Positions 1 to 8,521 of a DNA stretch of 64,000 nucleotides are shown here, piece after piece. A program made the translations under genes and the position numbers. Each line of letters begins with the position of its first letter. Position 1 is the first letter of the stretch. The notes below the pieces were generated by a model, which made no database searches, had not been told where the DNA came from, and worked only from the letters and a program-made list of their open reading frames with translations. Origin of the DNA: Bacillota bacterium (GTDB lineage Bacteria > Bacillota > Clostridia > Lachnospirales > Lachnospiraceae); NCBI GenBank assembly GCA_023414355.1, contig JAEZOB010000024.1, positions 1-64,000 of the forward strand, read 5' to 3'.

Positions 1-236
1 GATTAGTACATGGATGTTAGGGCGATTTCCGAGCTTGCTCGGGAAATCGACATGACAGACATGGATAAGCGCAAGCGACCGAGCGTACATAAGTACGCGA
101 GGTAATCCGCTTATCAATGATTAGTGCATGGATGTTAGGGCGATTTCCGAGCTTGCTCGGGAAATCGACATGACAGACATGGATAAGCGCAAGCGACCGA
201 GAGTACGAAGCACTCGAAGTAATCCGCTTATCATGA
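1..236. repeat. Two tandem copies of a 118-bp hairpin-forming repeat
   Basis: Copy 1 (1-118) and copy 2 (119-236) are nearly identical. Each contains a stem-loop around GAGC-TT-GCTC flanked by CGATTTCC/GGAAATCG, and a second domain bounded by GATAAGCG and CGCTTATC. The differences cluster in the inner hairpin of that second domain: copy 1 has GCGTAC-ATAA-GTACGC, while copy 2 pairs CGAG with CTCG. Pairing is therefore kept while the sequence changes. The array may extend beyond the left edge. It sits directly before the pheT ribosome binding site, where the pheS-pheT junction would normally be. Confidence 0.85.
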
Positions 237-265
237 TTAATATTAAATAGATCGGAGGAATTATC

Positions 266-2650
266 ATGAATATATCAATGAACTGGATATCCGAATTCAC
301 GGATTTGTCAGGGATTAATTTAAAAGAATTGATTGGAAGATTCACCCTTGCAACTGCAGAGGTTGAAGGGATTGAAGAAAAAGGAAAAGACATCAGAGGA
401 GTAGTGGTCGGCAAGATCATCGAAATCAAGGATCATCCGAATTCCAAAAAGCTTCATCTGGTTAAGGTAGATATCGGCAGAGAAGTAGTAGACTGTGTCT
501 GCGGCGCACCAAATGTTTTCGTCGGTGCAGTAGTTCCGTTCGCAACGCTGGGTGGACAGGTAGGAGAACTGGAAATTCAGGAAGCTAAAATTGCAGGCGA
601 AATCAGCCATGGTATGTGCTGTTCGGAGAAGGAGCTGGGTATCAGTGACGATCATTCCGGACTGATGATTTTAGAGGATATCTATCCTCTGGGAACTGAT
701 ATTAAGGAAATTATGCAGATAGAAGATACTGTCTTCGAAGTAGATAACAAATCCTTGACGAACCGCCCTGATTTATGGGGACACTATGGTATTGCCAGAG
801 AAATCGCCGTATTGACCAAGAGACCGTTAAAGCCTCTGGAAGGAATAGATACAAGTATTTATAAAGAGCTGAAAGCAATTGATGTAAAGGTAGAGAATGT
901 GGAGAAATGTTATCGTTACAGCTGTCTCTCCGTCGGCAATATCACACAGAAGAAATCCCCGATCAATATGAGAATTCGTCTGAGTTACTGCGGAATGAGG
1001 CCGATCAATCTGTTGGCAGACTTGACCAACTATCTGATGATGGAGCTTGGGCAGCCAATGCACGCATTTGACAGCACTAAAGTATCGGCAATTCGTGTAA
1101 AGACTTATCCCGAGGCTGTGAACTTCACTACCCTGGACAGCGTAGTGCGAAAAGTGGATACGGATACCCTGCTGATCTGTGATGAGAAGGAACCGGTTGC
1201 AATTGCCGGTATCATGGGTGGTGAGCTTTCCGAAATTACGGACGATACCAATTCCTTATTGCTGGAGTCAGCTAATTTCGACGGAGTATCCGTAAGAAAA
1301 TCTGCCACCAGATTAGGACTTCGTACTGATGCAAGTTCAAGATATGAGAAAACACTGGATCCCGAGCTTACCATTCCGGCGATCGAACGTTTCTTAAAGC
1401 TCCTGATGGATATTGATCCGGGAGTAACAGTGAACTCTTCACTTACTGATTGCTATGTTAAGAAGTATGATACGATTAAGATTGATTTTGATAAAGCCTT
1501 TGTGGACAAATACACCGGTATCGATATTTCCTCTGACTTCATTGAGACGACACTTACTGCACTCGGCTTCAGTGTTACCCGCAATCAAGATTCCTTTAGC
1601 CTTGTTGTGCCCTCCTGGAGAGCTACCAAGGATGTTACGATGAAAGCGGATATCATTGAGGAAATCACCAGAATCTATGGTTATGATAACTTCGAATATA
1701 AATCAACTAAGGGATATTTGATCCCTGTCCGCCACAGTGTAGAGCGCAGCAATGAATATCGGATCAAGGAGCTTCTGTCGGAGCGTTATGCGATGAATGA
1801 GGTTCACAGCTATATCTGGTATGAAAGCAAGATGAACAAGGAGTTGGGGATTGTAACAGAGCCGAATATCCGTGTCATTAACTCCATTGCAGCTGAAAAT
1901 GATACCATTCGTGCAACGATGATCCCAAGTCTTCTAGGCTTTGTAGCAAAGAACGCGGACAACTTCCCTGAGATGGGTATGTATGAAATCGGACGCATCG
2001 CAGCGGGTCTTCGTGCAGACGGTATCTGTGATGAGCGAAAGAAGTTGGCATTTGTTGTAGCAAGCAAAAAGCTGAGTGAGAAAGAAGTATATTATAAATG
2101 TAAAGAGATGATTGAGCAGGTAATCATGGCAGTCAAAAATGTAGCTCCGAGCTTTGCGGTCAAGGAAGAGCTTGCCAAATATAACTATGTACATCCTGTG
2201 AATAGTGCATGTGTGCTGCTTAAGGGGGAAGAGATAGGATATTTCTCAATCCTGAATCCCAGAGTGAAGAATAAGATTGATAAGAAGCTGAATGTTGCTT
2301 TTGCAGAGATTGATATGGCGAATCTGGAGAAGGTGGAGAAGGAGAATCTGAGATATACCGAGATTTCCAAGTATCCTGGTGTTACCATAGATTTGAGCTT
2401 GCTTATGGATAAGTCGCTTCGGTATGAGAACATCGTAGAGTGTGTGAAAGGGTACCAGTGCGAATATATTCAGGGAATCCGTCTTATTGATATCTTCGAA
2501 GATGAGAAGCTGCTTCCCGGTAAAAAGAGCGTAACGGTAAGACTTGACTTCGGATCCATGGAGCGAACCTTAGAGGGCGGCGAGATCCAGAGTATGGTGG
2601 ATGACCTGCTGGCATTGCTTGCGATAAAGGGTATGGAAATACGTAAATAA
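266..2650 (+). CDS. pheT: Phenylalanine--tRNA ligase beta subunit
   Basis: Beta subunit of the cytoplasmic alpha2-beta2 phenylalanyl-tRNA synthetase, which charges tRNA-Phe. The 794-residue length is normal for the bacterial subunit. In order it shows a tRNA-binding OB domain (about 43-150, with DHPNSKKLHLVKVD), the B3/4 editing domain (about 205-375, with GIMGG and DASSRYEKTLD), a B5 domain (about 400-470), the catalytic-like core, and a C-terminal FDX-ACB anticodon-binding domain (about 700-793, with YPGVTIDLSLLMD). GGAGG at 254-258 lies 7 nt before the ATG. The partner pheS is expected upstream but the window starts with repeats instead, so pheS must lie beyond the left edge. Confidence 0.97.
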   Translation: MNISMNWISEFTDLSGINLKELIGRFTLATAEVEGIEEKGKDIRGVVVGKIIEIKDHPNSKKLHLVKVDIGREVVDCVCGAPNVFVGAVVPFATLGGQVGELEIQEAKIAGEISHGMCCSEKELGISDDHSGLMILEDIYPLGTDIKEIMQIEDTVFEVDNKSLTNRPDLWGHYGIAREIAVLTKRPLKPLEGIDTSIYKELKAIDVKVENVEKCYRYSCLSVGNITQKKSPINMRIRLSYCGMRPINLLADLTNYLMMELGQPMHAFDSTKVSAIRVKTYPEAVNFTTLDSVVRKVDTDTLLICDEKEPVAIAGIMGGELSEITDDTNSLLLESANFDGVSVRKSATRLGLRTDASSRYEKTLDPELTIPAIERFLKLLMDIDPGVTVNSSLTDCYVKKYDTIKIDFDKAFVDKYTGIDISSDFIETTLTALGFSVTRNQDSFSLVVPSWRATKDVTMKADIIEEITRIYGYDNFEYKSTKGYLIPVRHSVERSNEYRIKELLSERYAMNEVHSYIWYESKMNKELGIVTEPNIRVINSIAAENDTIRATMIPSLLGFVAKNADNFPEMGMYEIGRIAAGLRADGICDERKKLAFVVASKKLSEKEVYYKCKEMIEQVIMAVKNVAPSFAVKEELAKYNYVHPVNSACVLLKGEEIGYFSILNPRVKNKIDKKLNVAFAEIDMANLEKVEKENLRYTEISKYPGVTIDLSLLMDKSLRYENIVECVKGYQCEYIQGIRLIDIFEDEKLLPGKKSVTVRLDFGSMERTLEGGEIQSMVDDLLALLAIKGMEIRK

Positions 2651-2660
2651 TAAGATTGTT

Positions 2661-2746
2661 GGAGCTGTTTCAATAGACAGGAAAGACTAGAAGGCATTAT
2701 AATAGGCATTCTATTCGATTACTGTCCTGGGACAGCTCATTTTTTG
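2661..2746 (+). terminator. Branched rho-independent terminator after pheT
   Basis: An outer stem pairs GAGCTGTTTC (2662-2671) with GGGACAGCTC (2729-2738), allowing G-U pairs. An inner GACAG/CTGTC pair extends it, and a T run follows immediately. The loop is long, so this is a probable rather than a textbook terminator. Confidence 0.6.
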
Positions 2747-2844
2747 GCATAAAATAGCCTGTCTCTGTATAAGAATTTTCTGAGAGTGCATATCGGAGAG
2801 CAGATTGTGGATAACGATATGTAAAACAGACCGGGATGTGGAAT

Positions 2845-3399
2845 ATGGGTATACAGCATAAAGGAACGGTTACGATAGAGACCTTACGACTGATCCTTCG
2901 GCGCTTTGAGGAACAGGATGCCGAGGCCATGTATAAAAATTGGGCAGGAGATGCTGAAGTATGTAAGTTTCTGTCCTGGGGCCCCCATATCAGTTCAGAG
3001 GTATCAATGAAAAGGATCCTGAACTGGATCGATGGTTATAGGCGTGATAATTCTTATGTGTGGGCCTTGGAGGAAAAGGGCAATGGGCAAGCAATCGGTT
3101 CTATCAGTGTTGAGATTGCTGATGATAGAGGGGAAAGCTGTGAGGTTGGATACTGTCTTTCGAAGGATTACTGGAACAGGGGAGTGATGACTGAGGCATT
3201 ACAGGCAATACTCCACTACTTATTCTATGAGGTGGGGTATCGTAGGATACAGGCTAAGCATGATGTCCTGAATGTAGCATCCGGAAGAGTGATGCAAAAG
3301 GCCGGGATGTTATATGAGAAGACGGAGAATAAGGTGGGGTTGAGAAAGGACGGGACTTATTATGATCTGGATGTGTATGTGAAGTACAGAGAAGAATGA
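2845..3399 (+). CDS. GNAT-family N-acetyltransferase (RimJ/RimL type)
   Basis: Predicted acetyl-CoA-dependent N-acetyltransferase of about 184 residues. The N-terminus ETLRLILRRFEEQDAEAMY is the typical RimJ/RimL opening (beta strand, then helix). The core has GSISVEIADD and EVGYCLSKDYWNRGVMTEAL, where WNRGVMTEAL replaces the acetyl-CoA loop Q/RxxGxG/A. The tail N-ASGRVMQKAGM is the usual beta5-helix segment. Two in-frame starts exist: ATG 2836 and ATG 2845. Neither has a strong Shine-Dalgarno, and I chose the second because it is nearer the family start. The substrate cannot be told. It stands alone between a terminator and a tandem repeat that begins over its stop codon. Confidence 0.85.
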   Translation: MGIQHKGTVTIETLRLILRRFEEQDAEAMYKNWAGDAEVCKFLSWGPHISSEVSMKRILNWIDGYRRDNSYVWALEEKGNGQAIGSISVEIADDRGESCEVGYCLSKDYWNRGVMTEALQAILHYLFYEVGYRRIQAKHDVLNVASGRVMQKAGMLYEKTENKVGLRKDGTYYDLDVYVKYREE

Positions 3400-3481
3400 A
3401 CCTGGAAGAATGAACATAGATAAATGAACATAAAAGAAGGAACATAAAAGAAGGAACATAAAAGAAGGAATTTGGAAGTGA
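3398..3481. repeat. 14-bp tandem repeat, about six units
   Basis: Three perfect copies of GAACATAAAAGAAG occupy 3426-3467. Two degenerate copies precede them (3398-3425, GAACCTGGAAGAAT and GAACATAGATAAAT) and a partial one follows. The first unit begins inside the stop codon of the upstream acetyltransferase. The period is not a multiple of three and no reading frame crosses it, so this looks like a slippage-prone intergenic microsatellite. Confidence 0.9.
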
Positions 3482-3534
3482 ACATAGAAGTGTAGGTGCC
3501 GGTTTCGGGGGATTTGTCCTCGGAACACGGCGCT

Positions 3535-3690
3535 TTTATGTAGTAGGATATTGCGAACTATTACATAAAACACTCCATGGGATGTGTCCCTCTGCGAATA
3601 AACGCTTATTACATAAGCGTTCGGAAGTTATTACTTCGCAATCCACTCGGGCGCGAAAGTGTCAGAAGGCTGACACTTTATTCTATAGAT
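3535..3690. repeat. Cluster of nested hairpins (palindromic intergenic element)
   Basis: Three stems lie in series. TTTATGTAGTAG (3535-3546) pairs with CTATTACATAAA (3558-3569). AACGCTTA-TTACA-TAAGCGTT is perfect and is enclosed by TGCGAA...TTCGCA. AAAGTGTCAG-AAGG-CTGACACTTT is a perfect 10-bp stem near 3655-3680. The first stem recurs with compensating bases at 56628-56662. The last resembles the ends of the palindromes at 6.4 and 24.2 kb. Together with the 14-bp repeat this accounts for most of the 414-bp gap; the remainder (3691-3813) shows no gene. Confidence 0.75.
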
Positions 3691-3813
3691 GAGTATAATT
3701 TTAATCTCTATCATAAGATAATAGTTGATAAGGTAGGCGTCTTGGTGGTAACATAATCCATGTAGAATAATGTAATTTCTTTTATATTAATACGAAATAG
3801 GGGGAGCTACAAA

Positions 3814-4317
3814 GTGCTAAGATTAAGACCATTCAAAGAAAATGATATCAATCATGTATTGTCGTGGCCTATGGATGAATTTCAGTTCACCAGATGGTGC
3901 GCGAATATATTTACCTATCCTTTAACCAAGGAGCAATTGATGAACTATAAAAATAATTATGATAAGGATGAGCATGCCTGGATATTCACAGCGGTAGATG
4001 AGATCGGGACTCCGGTGGGTCATTTCATGATGAGAAATGCAGATTATACTGAGCAGAACATCAGAATAGGATTTGTGCTGATTGCTCCGGATTGTCAGGG
4101 GAAGGGGTATGGGAAGGAAATGATGAAGCTTGCTATTACCTATGCTACGGAGATATTAAAATTCAAAAAAGTAAATCTTGGAGTATTTGAGAATAACCCT
4201 GTCGCTCATCGATGTTATGAGGCAATCGGCTTTCAGGACCAAAGCTTTAAAGCGGAGTATCTGGAGTTTCATGGTGAAAAATGGGGTGGCTACGAGATGC
4301 TGTATACCATCGAATAG
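3814..4317 (+). CDS. GNAT-family N-acetyltransferase
   Basis: Predicted acetyltransferase of 167 residues. It has LRLRPFKENDINHVLSW at the N-terminus, the acetyl-CoA-binding loop QGKGYGKEMM at about 101-110, and the C-terminal NNPVAHRCYEAIGF segment typical of the fold. The start is GTG at 3814, preceded by AGGGGGAG (3799-3806). It shares only the fold with the acetyltransferase at 2845 and is not an obvious recent duplicate. The substrate is unknown; peptide N-termini, amino acids or drugs are all possible for this superfamily. Confidence 0.87.
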   Translation: MLRLRPFKENDINHVLSWPMDEFQFTRWCANIFTYPLTKEQLMNYKNNYDKDEHAWIFTAVDEIGTPVGHFMMRNADYTEQNIRIGFVLIAPDCQGKGYGKEMMKLAITYATEILKFKKVNLGVFENNPVAHRCYEAIGFQDQSFKAEYLEFHGEKWGGYEMLYTIE

Positions 4318-4376
4318 CTCTAAAACAGTAAAATCTTCATGTGATATAACAGGACATCGACATAAAGAGGTAACTC

Positions 4377-5570
4377 ATGAAAAAAATTATATTATTTTGT
4401 GGAGAAGTAGAAACTCTTGGCTATTTTTCGCTTCAGCTTGCCGATGCCTTTCGAAAGCTTGGGCATGAGGTAATGATGTTTGACTTTCTTGCAGAGAAGA
4501 ACAGCTTCCAGGCACTGCAAGCCTTCAGAGAAGACAGAAATACGGTTATGGTCTCCTTTAATTTTAGCGGCATACGCCAGGATGAGATTTTCTATGGGGA
4601 GGATGGAGAGTTGTTCTGGGATCGGTATCAGATTCCTTGTTATAATATCGTAGTTGATCATCCTTTCTACTACCATGAGTTGATCCGTAAAAGACCAAAG
4701 TTTTATCGGCAAATCTGCATTGATCGGGATCATAGAAGGTATATGGAGAGATTTTTTCCGGAAGTAGAGCTATGTCCCTTTCTGCCCCTGGGGGGAACCC
4801 GGCTGAATGACAGGGAAGAGGCTGTTCCTTTGAGGGAAAGACCGATTGAGCTTGTATTTACAGGAAATTATACACCGCCGCATACTTTTGACAAGCATAT
4901 TACCAGAATAGATGAGGAATATACCGCCTTTTACCGATCTATCATCGATGCGCTGATAGTAAATCCGGAGCTTGCGATGGAAGAAGTCTTCGAGACCTTC
5001 CTGAGAAAGGAAATGCCGGATATCACAGAGGACGAGCTTGCAACCTGTATGGAAAACATGGTTTTTATTGATCTATACATTAGGTTTTATTTTCGTGGGA
5101 TTGTGGTCAGAACTCTGGCTGATCACGGCTTTCGTGTACATGTATTCGGAAAGGGTTGGAACCTTCTGGAGTGTGATCATCCGGAAAATATCATCGACGG
5201 TGACTCCCTTGATTCTTTTGGCTGTCTTCAGGTGATCAGTAAGGCTAAGATTTCCTTGAATGTGATGCCCTGGTTTAAGGATGGTGCTCATGACAGAATA
5301 TTTAATTCCATGCTGAACGGAGCGGTGTGTCTTACCGATCCCAGCAGGTATTTGACGGAAGTGTTACAGGAGGGGATGGATGTAATATTTTACTCTCTAA
5401 AGGAGATAGACAGGTTACCGAGTATTGTGGAACAGCTTTTAGCAGACCCTGATGGTATGGAGCAAATCTCGCAGACAGGATATCAGAAGGCCACCGGGTA
5501 TCATACCTGGGAGTGTCGGGCTAAAATGCTCACGCAATGGATAGAAGAGGAGGGAAGGCAGGATGAATAA
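4377..5570 (+). CDS. CgeB-like glycosyltransferase
   Basis: 397-residue cytoplasmic protein with a GT-B look. The N-terminal Rossmann half starts MKKIILFCGEVETLGYFSLQLADAF and is followed by NIVVDHPFYYHE. The C-terminal half carries VHVFGKGW, LNVMPWFKDGAHDRIFNSM and LNGAVCLTDPS, which match the glycosyl transferase family 1_2/CgeB pattern. In B. subtilis CgeB contributes to the spore surface, so a spore-coat or surface glycan role is possible but inferred. The gene overlaps the following methyltransferase by 8 bp, suggesting translational coupling and a joint product. No signal peptide is present. The sugar donor and acceptor cannot be predicted. Confidence 0.75.
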   Translation: MKKIILFCGEVETLGYFSLQLADAFRKLGHEVMMFDFLAEKNSFQALQAFREDRNTVMVSFNFSGIRQDEIFYGEDGELFWDRYQIPCYNIVVDHPFYYHELIRKRPKFYRQICIDRDHRRYMERFFPEVELCPFLPLGGTRLNDREEAVPLRERPIELVFTGNYTPPHTFDKHITRIDEEYTAFYRSIIDALIVNPELAMEEVFETFLRKEMPDITEDELATCMENMVFIDLYIRFYFRGIVVRTLADHGFRVHVFGKGWNLLECDHPENIIDGDSLDSFGCLQVISKAKISLNVMPWFKDGAHDRIFNSMLNGAVCLTDPSRYLTEVLQEGMDVIFYSLKEIDRLPSIVEQLLADPDGMEQISQTGYQKATGYHTWECRAKMLTQWIEEEGRQDE

Positions 5571-6342
5571 GAGAAAACTGCGATTTTATCAGGGGTATGA
5601 ATACTTTTATAAGAAGCTGGAAAAGAATACATTCTTTTCAACCTACTGCGAAAGAGTGTTTGGAATAGATTTTTCCCAAGACGGTTTCAGTGACATCGGT
5701 CAGATTACCGAGTTGCTCAAGTTAGCAGACATCAAACCGGATGCTAAGGTACTGGATATCGGTTGCGGTAACGGAAAGCTGGCGGAATACATCTCTGAGC
5801 TTACCGGTGCAACTGTATATGGCTTTGATTATTCGAAGCATGCGATCAGGACTGCCAGAAAACGAGTAAAAGGTAAGGAGCGTCTGATCTTTGAGCCTGG
5901 CTTGATCGGGGAGAAGGAATATCCTGCCGATTTTTTTGATGTAATTATCGCTGTAGATACCATGTATTTTGCACCGGATTTAACACAATTTGTTCGTCAG
6001 CTTTATGGATGGCTGAAACCGGAAGGCGTATTTCTTGCCTTTTACGGAGAAGGACCTTTTGATAAGAAAAGCAACAACTTTGATGAGACACCCTTGGCAG
6101 CAGCCTTTTGTACCAACCACATTCCCTATGAGGGACAGGATTTTACCAGTCAACATTTTGAACTGATGAAAAGAAAGCGTGAGGTGATCACTTCCATGCG
6201 TGATGAATTTTTACATAGTAAGATTAGCTTTTATTATCAGGCTTCCGTGGACCAATCCATCGATCCGAACATGCCATATGAGGAATTCATAAAAAAGCAC
6301 GATCGTTTCCTGTATATCGCAAGAAAAATTAGAAATACTTAA
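5563..6342 (+). CDS. Class I SAM-dependent methyltransferase
   Basis: 259 residues with SAM motif I VLDIGCGNGKLAEYIS (about 62-77), an acidic residue after beta2 (GFDYSKHAI), motif DVIIAVDTMYFAPD, and WLKPEGVFLAFYGEG as the post-motif strand. This is a Methyltransf_11/25-type small-molecule or sugar methyltransferase. The start ATG 5563 lies inside the end of the upstream glycosyltransferase gene, with the SD GGGAAGGCAGG just before it. The coupling suggests that it methylates the glycan or metabolite made by that enzyme. The exact substrate is unknown. Confidence 0.82.
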   Translation: MNKRKLRFYQGYEYFYKKLEKNTFFSTYCERVFGIDFSQDGFSDIGQITELLKLADIKPDAKVLDIGCGNGKLAEYISELTGATVYGFDYSKHAIRTARKRVKGKERLIFEPGLIGEKEYPADFFDVIIAVDTMYFAPDLTQFVRQLYGWLKPEGVFLAFYGEGPFDKKSNNFDETPLAAAFCTNHIPYEGQDFTSQHFELMKRKREVITSMRDEFLHSKISFYYQASVDQSIDPNMPYEEFIKKHDRFLYIARKIRNT

Positions 6343-6394
6343 GCATAGCTTGAAGCTGAGAAATATTAATTGGTATTAAAGGTGGTTTTTTATA

Positions 6395-6513
6395 GTAGAG
6401 TGTGAAAAGCACCAAAGGTGCTTTGCAGATGGCGTAGAATGCCATTTCAAGCTCACCTGTATAGCAATCTGATCTATCTGTAAATGTGCGAGACACCTTT
6501 TGACACTTTATCT
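6395..6513. repeat. MITE-like palindromic element
   Basis: The right end, TTTTGACACTTTATC at 6498-6512, is identical to the 15-bp terminal repeat of the palindromes at 24.2 kb. The left end, near 6395-6413 (AGTAGAGTGTGAAAAG), is its imperfect inverse. Between them lie small stems, such as AAAGCACC/GGTGCTTT. No coding frame is seen. I read it as a diverged member of the same short palindromic family, placed in the promoter region of mscL. Confidence 0.6.
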
Positions 6514-6565
6514 ATGTAATACAGTATAAAATCAATAACAAAACAAATGAAGGAGGATAATGTTT

Positions 6566-7000
6566 ATGTTAAGTGAGTTTAAAAAGTTTGCACTAAAAGG
6601 TAACATGATTGATTTGGCTGTTGGTATCATCATCGGTACTGCATTTAGCGGAATTGTGAATTCTCTGGTAAAGGACATAATCATGCCGGTGCTCAGTCTT
6701 CTGACGAACAAAATTGATTTTGCAGACAAATTCATTGCGCTGGATGGTGGTAAGTATGCAACCCTCGCAGATGCACAGGCACTGGGAGTAGCAACCATAA
6801 ATTATGGGTTATTCATTTCGGGGGTCATAAACTTTATTATTATGGCATTTGTGGTATTCCTATTGGTGAGATGGATTAATAAGTTGAAAAAGCCGGAGCC
6901 TGTGGCCGCACCTACAACCAAGGAATGTCCTTATTGCAAGACCCAGATCAATATCACTGCAACGAAATGCCCAAGTTGTACCTCCGACATGCCCCATTAG
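6566..7000 (+). CDS. mscL: Large-conductance mechanosensitive channel with C-terminal zinc ribbon
   Basis: Homopentameric inner-membrane channel that opens under membrane tension to release solutes on osmotic downshock. It has the N-terminal FKKFALKGNMIDLAVGIIIG helix/TM1, the TM1 continuation IVNSLVKDIIMPVLSLL, a short periplasmic loop, and TM2 (FISGVINFIIMAFVVFLLV) followed by INKLKKPE. The last 30 residues add two CxxC pairs (CPYC and CPSC), a zinc-ribbon tail that E. coli MscL lacks. An ATG at 6560 is also in frame, but AGGAGG at 6551-6556 is spaced correctly (9 nt) for 6566. Length is 144 residues. Confidence 0.95.
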   Translation: MLSEFKKFALKGNMIDLAVGIIIGTAFSGIVNSLVKDIIMPVLSLLTNKIDFADKFIALDGGKYATLADAQALGVATINYGLFISGVINFIIMAFVVFLLVRWINKLKKPEPVAAPTTKECPYCKTQINITATKCPSCTSDMPH

Positions 7001-7079
7001 ACTTGTAGTTCGGTTATAATACAAAGGTTTCTTAATATAAGATAGTGCATTTCAAGTAATGTTAACTCCATTGCAAATA

Positions 7080-7157
7080 GTGAAAAACCCATATATTATG
7101 TTCCTATCCGATACCGAATCCGCGGTATGGATATGTGCCGATATATGGGTTTTCTCA
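7080..7157 (+). terminator. Long hairpin after mscL
   Basis: AACCCATATAT pairs with ATATATGGGTT at the base. An inner arm pairs ATCCGATACCG with CGGTATGGAT, and the sequence ends in TTTTCTC. It probably ends mscL transcription. The near-full-length palindrome could equally be a repeat element. Confidence 0.55.
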
Positions 7158-7213
7158 TGGAAAAGATCCAAGGCGGCATAGATAAGCTTAATTATGAGGA
7201 GAGGACTTGAACT

Positions 7214-8251
7214 ATGAGAAATATATTATTAGGATATCAGGCAGGAGTGAACCTTGGAGGCTGGATATCACAATTTCGGGAGGCTAGTAAGGAACATTTT
7301 ACTTCCTTTATTACAGAGATGGATATAGAACAGATTGCGTCCTGGGGAATGGATCATGTCAGACTGCCGATTGATTATACAGTCATCGAGTCGGAGGAAC
7401 GACCCTTTGAATATAAAGAAGAAGGATTTGCATATATTGATCAGTGCATTGAATGGTGCGAAATAAACAACCTGAATATTATATTAGATCTACACAAAAC
7501 GCCCGGATATGCGTTTCACTCCTTGAGTGAGAATAGATTGTTTGAAGAGGAACATTTACAAAAGCGTTTTCTTTCTATCTGGAGATACTTCGCCAAACGT
7601 TATAAGGATTGCGGAAGAAATGTCACCTTTGAATTGCTGAATGAGATTGTGGAGCCGAACTCTGATCGTTGGAATAAGCTTAGCAGGCAGGCAGTTGAGG
7701 TAATCAGGGAGATTGACCAGAACAGAGTAATCATTATCGGGGGTAATAATTATAACAGTGTCAGAACCTTGAAGGAGTTAGATAGAATAGAGGATGACAA
7801 TTTAGTATATACCTTTCACTATTATGAACCACATATCTTTACACATCAGAAGGCTTCCTGGGAGGCACCGATGAAGGAACTGGATTTTGTGGTTTCTTAT
7901 CCTTCTGGCAATGAAGAGTATCAGAAATACCTGACCAAAACGGAAACTTTTCGTGATAAGCTGGAATGCGAAGCGAAAATGGGGAGGGATTATATTCGTA
8001 AATACCTTCAACCTGCACTGGATTTCATCAGGGAACGCAATGTACCCTTGTACTGTGGTGAATATGGAGTAATTGATCATGCTCCTATGGAATCAAATCT
8101 GCGCTGGCATGAGGATGTCTGTGATCTGTTGATTGAATACGGTATCGGCAGAGCTGTTTGGTCTTATAAGCTGATGAGCTTCCCTATGGTCGACAGAGAT
8201 TCGAAGGTTATAAATCAGGAATTAATTAAGATTGTAAGTAAAAAGCTCTAA
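7214..8251 (+). CDS. GH5-family beta-glycosidase, apparently cytoplasmic
   Basis: 345-residue (beta/alpha)8 glycoside hydrolase of clan GH-A. The N-terminal GVNLGGWIS motif and HVRLPIDY resemble GH5 enzymes of the exo-beta-glucanase type. The acid/base glutamate is E144 in FELLNE and the nucleophile is E283 in CGEYG; the conserved FHYYEPHIFTHQ motif lies between them. There is no signal peptide or binding module, so it should act inside the cell on imported oligosaccharides. It may instead be a glucosylceramidase- or endoglycosidase-like member; specificity cannot be read from sequence. It is preceded by AGGAGAGG and followed by a terminator, so it is monocistronic. Confidence 0.85.
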   Translation: MRNILLGYQAGVNLGGWISQFREASKEHFTSFITEMDIEQIASWGMDHVRLPIDYTVIESEERPFEYKEEGFAYIDQCIEWCEINNLNIILDLHKTPGYAFHSLSENRLFEEEHLQKRFLSIWRYFAKRYKDCGRNVTFELLNEIVEPNSDRWNKLSRQAVEVIREIDQNRVIIIGGNNYNSVRTLKELDRIEDDNLVYTFHYYEPHIFTHQKASWEAPMKELDFVVSYPSGNEEYQKYLTKTETFRDKLECEAKMGRDYIRKYLQPALDFIRERNVPLYCGEYGVIDHAPMESNLRWHEDVCDLLIEYGIGRAVWSYKLMSFPMVDRDSKVINQELIKIVSKKL

Positions 8252-8270
8252 TTCTCCCCTTTGAATATAC

Positions 8271-8295
8271 GGAAGGGCCCTTCGGGGCCTTTCTT
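8271..8295 (+). terminator. Rho-independent terminator of the GH5 gene
   Basis: GGAAGGGCCC-TTC-GGGGCCTTTC is a compact GC-rich stem-loop 20 bp after the stop codon, ending in TTTCTTG. Confidence 0.75.
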
Positions 8296-8399
8296 GATTC
8301 CCGATAATCGAAAATCGTGAAGCATGTTTCCTGCTGTAAAGTATGTTTTCAATTATGAAATATGTTATTTCTGGGTGTTTCATATGTTTTCATTGTTTG

Positions 8400-8456
8400 T
8401 TGAATTTACTTTTAAAATGGTTTATACTTGTACGAAATTCCATTCGTTGATATAAT
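8400..8456 (+). promoter_or_regulatory. Two overlapping sigma-A-type promoters before yqeG
   Basis: TTGAAT (8400-8405), 17 bp, TATACT (8423-8428) is one promoter. TTGTAC (8428-8433), 17 bp, TATAAT (8451-8456) is the second. Both have ideal spacing. They lie 65-120 bp before yqeG, after the GH5 terminator. Confidence 0.6.
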
Positions 8457-8521
8457 TAGAATGAATAAGCTGCAAACAGCACAGAATAATCCTATATTTT
8501 GATTCGTAGAGGAGAAAATAG

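Noticed and set aside
121..429. Minus-strand reading frame over the tandem repeat and the pheT start
   Set aside because: It reads through repeat DNA into the antisense of pheT, has no family resemblance and no suitable SD.
4178..4468. 96-codon plus-strand frame between the acetyltransferase and the CgeB-like gene
   Set aside because: It overlaps both well-supported genes in another frame and encodes no recognisable domain.
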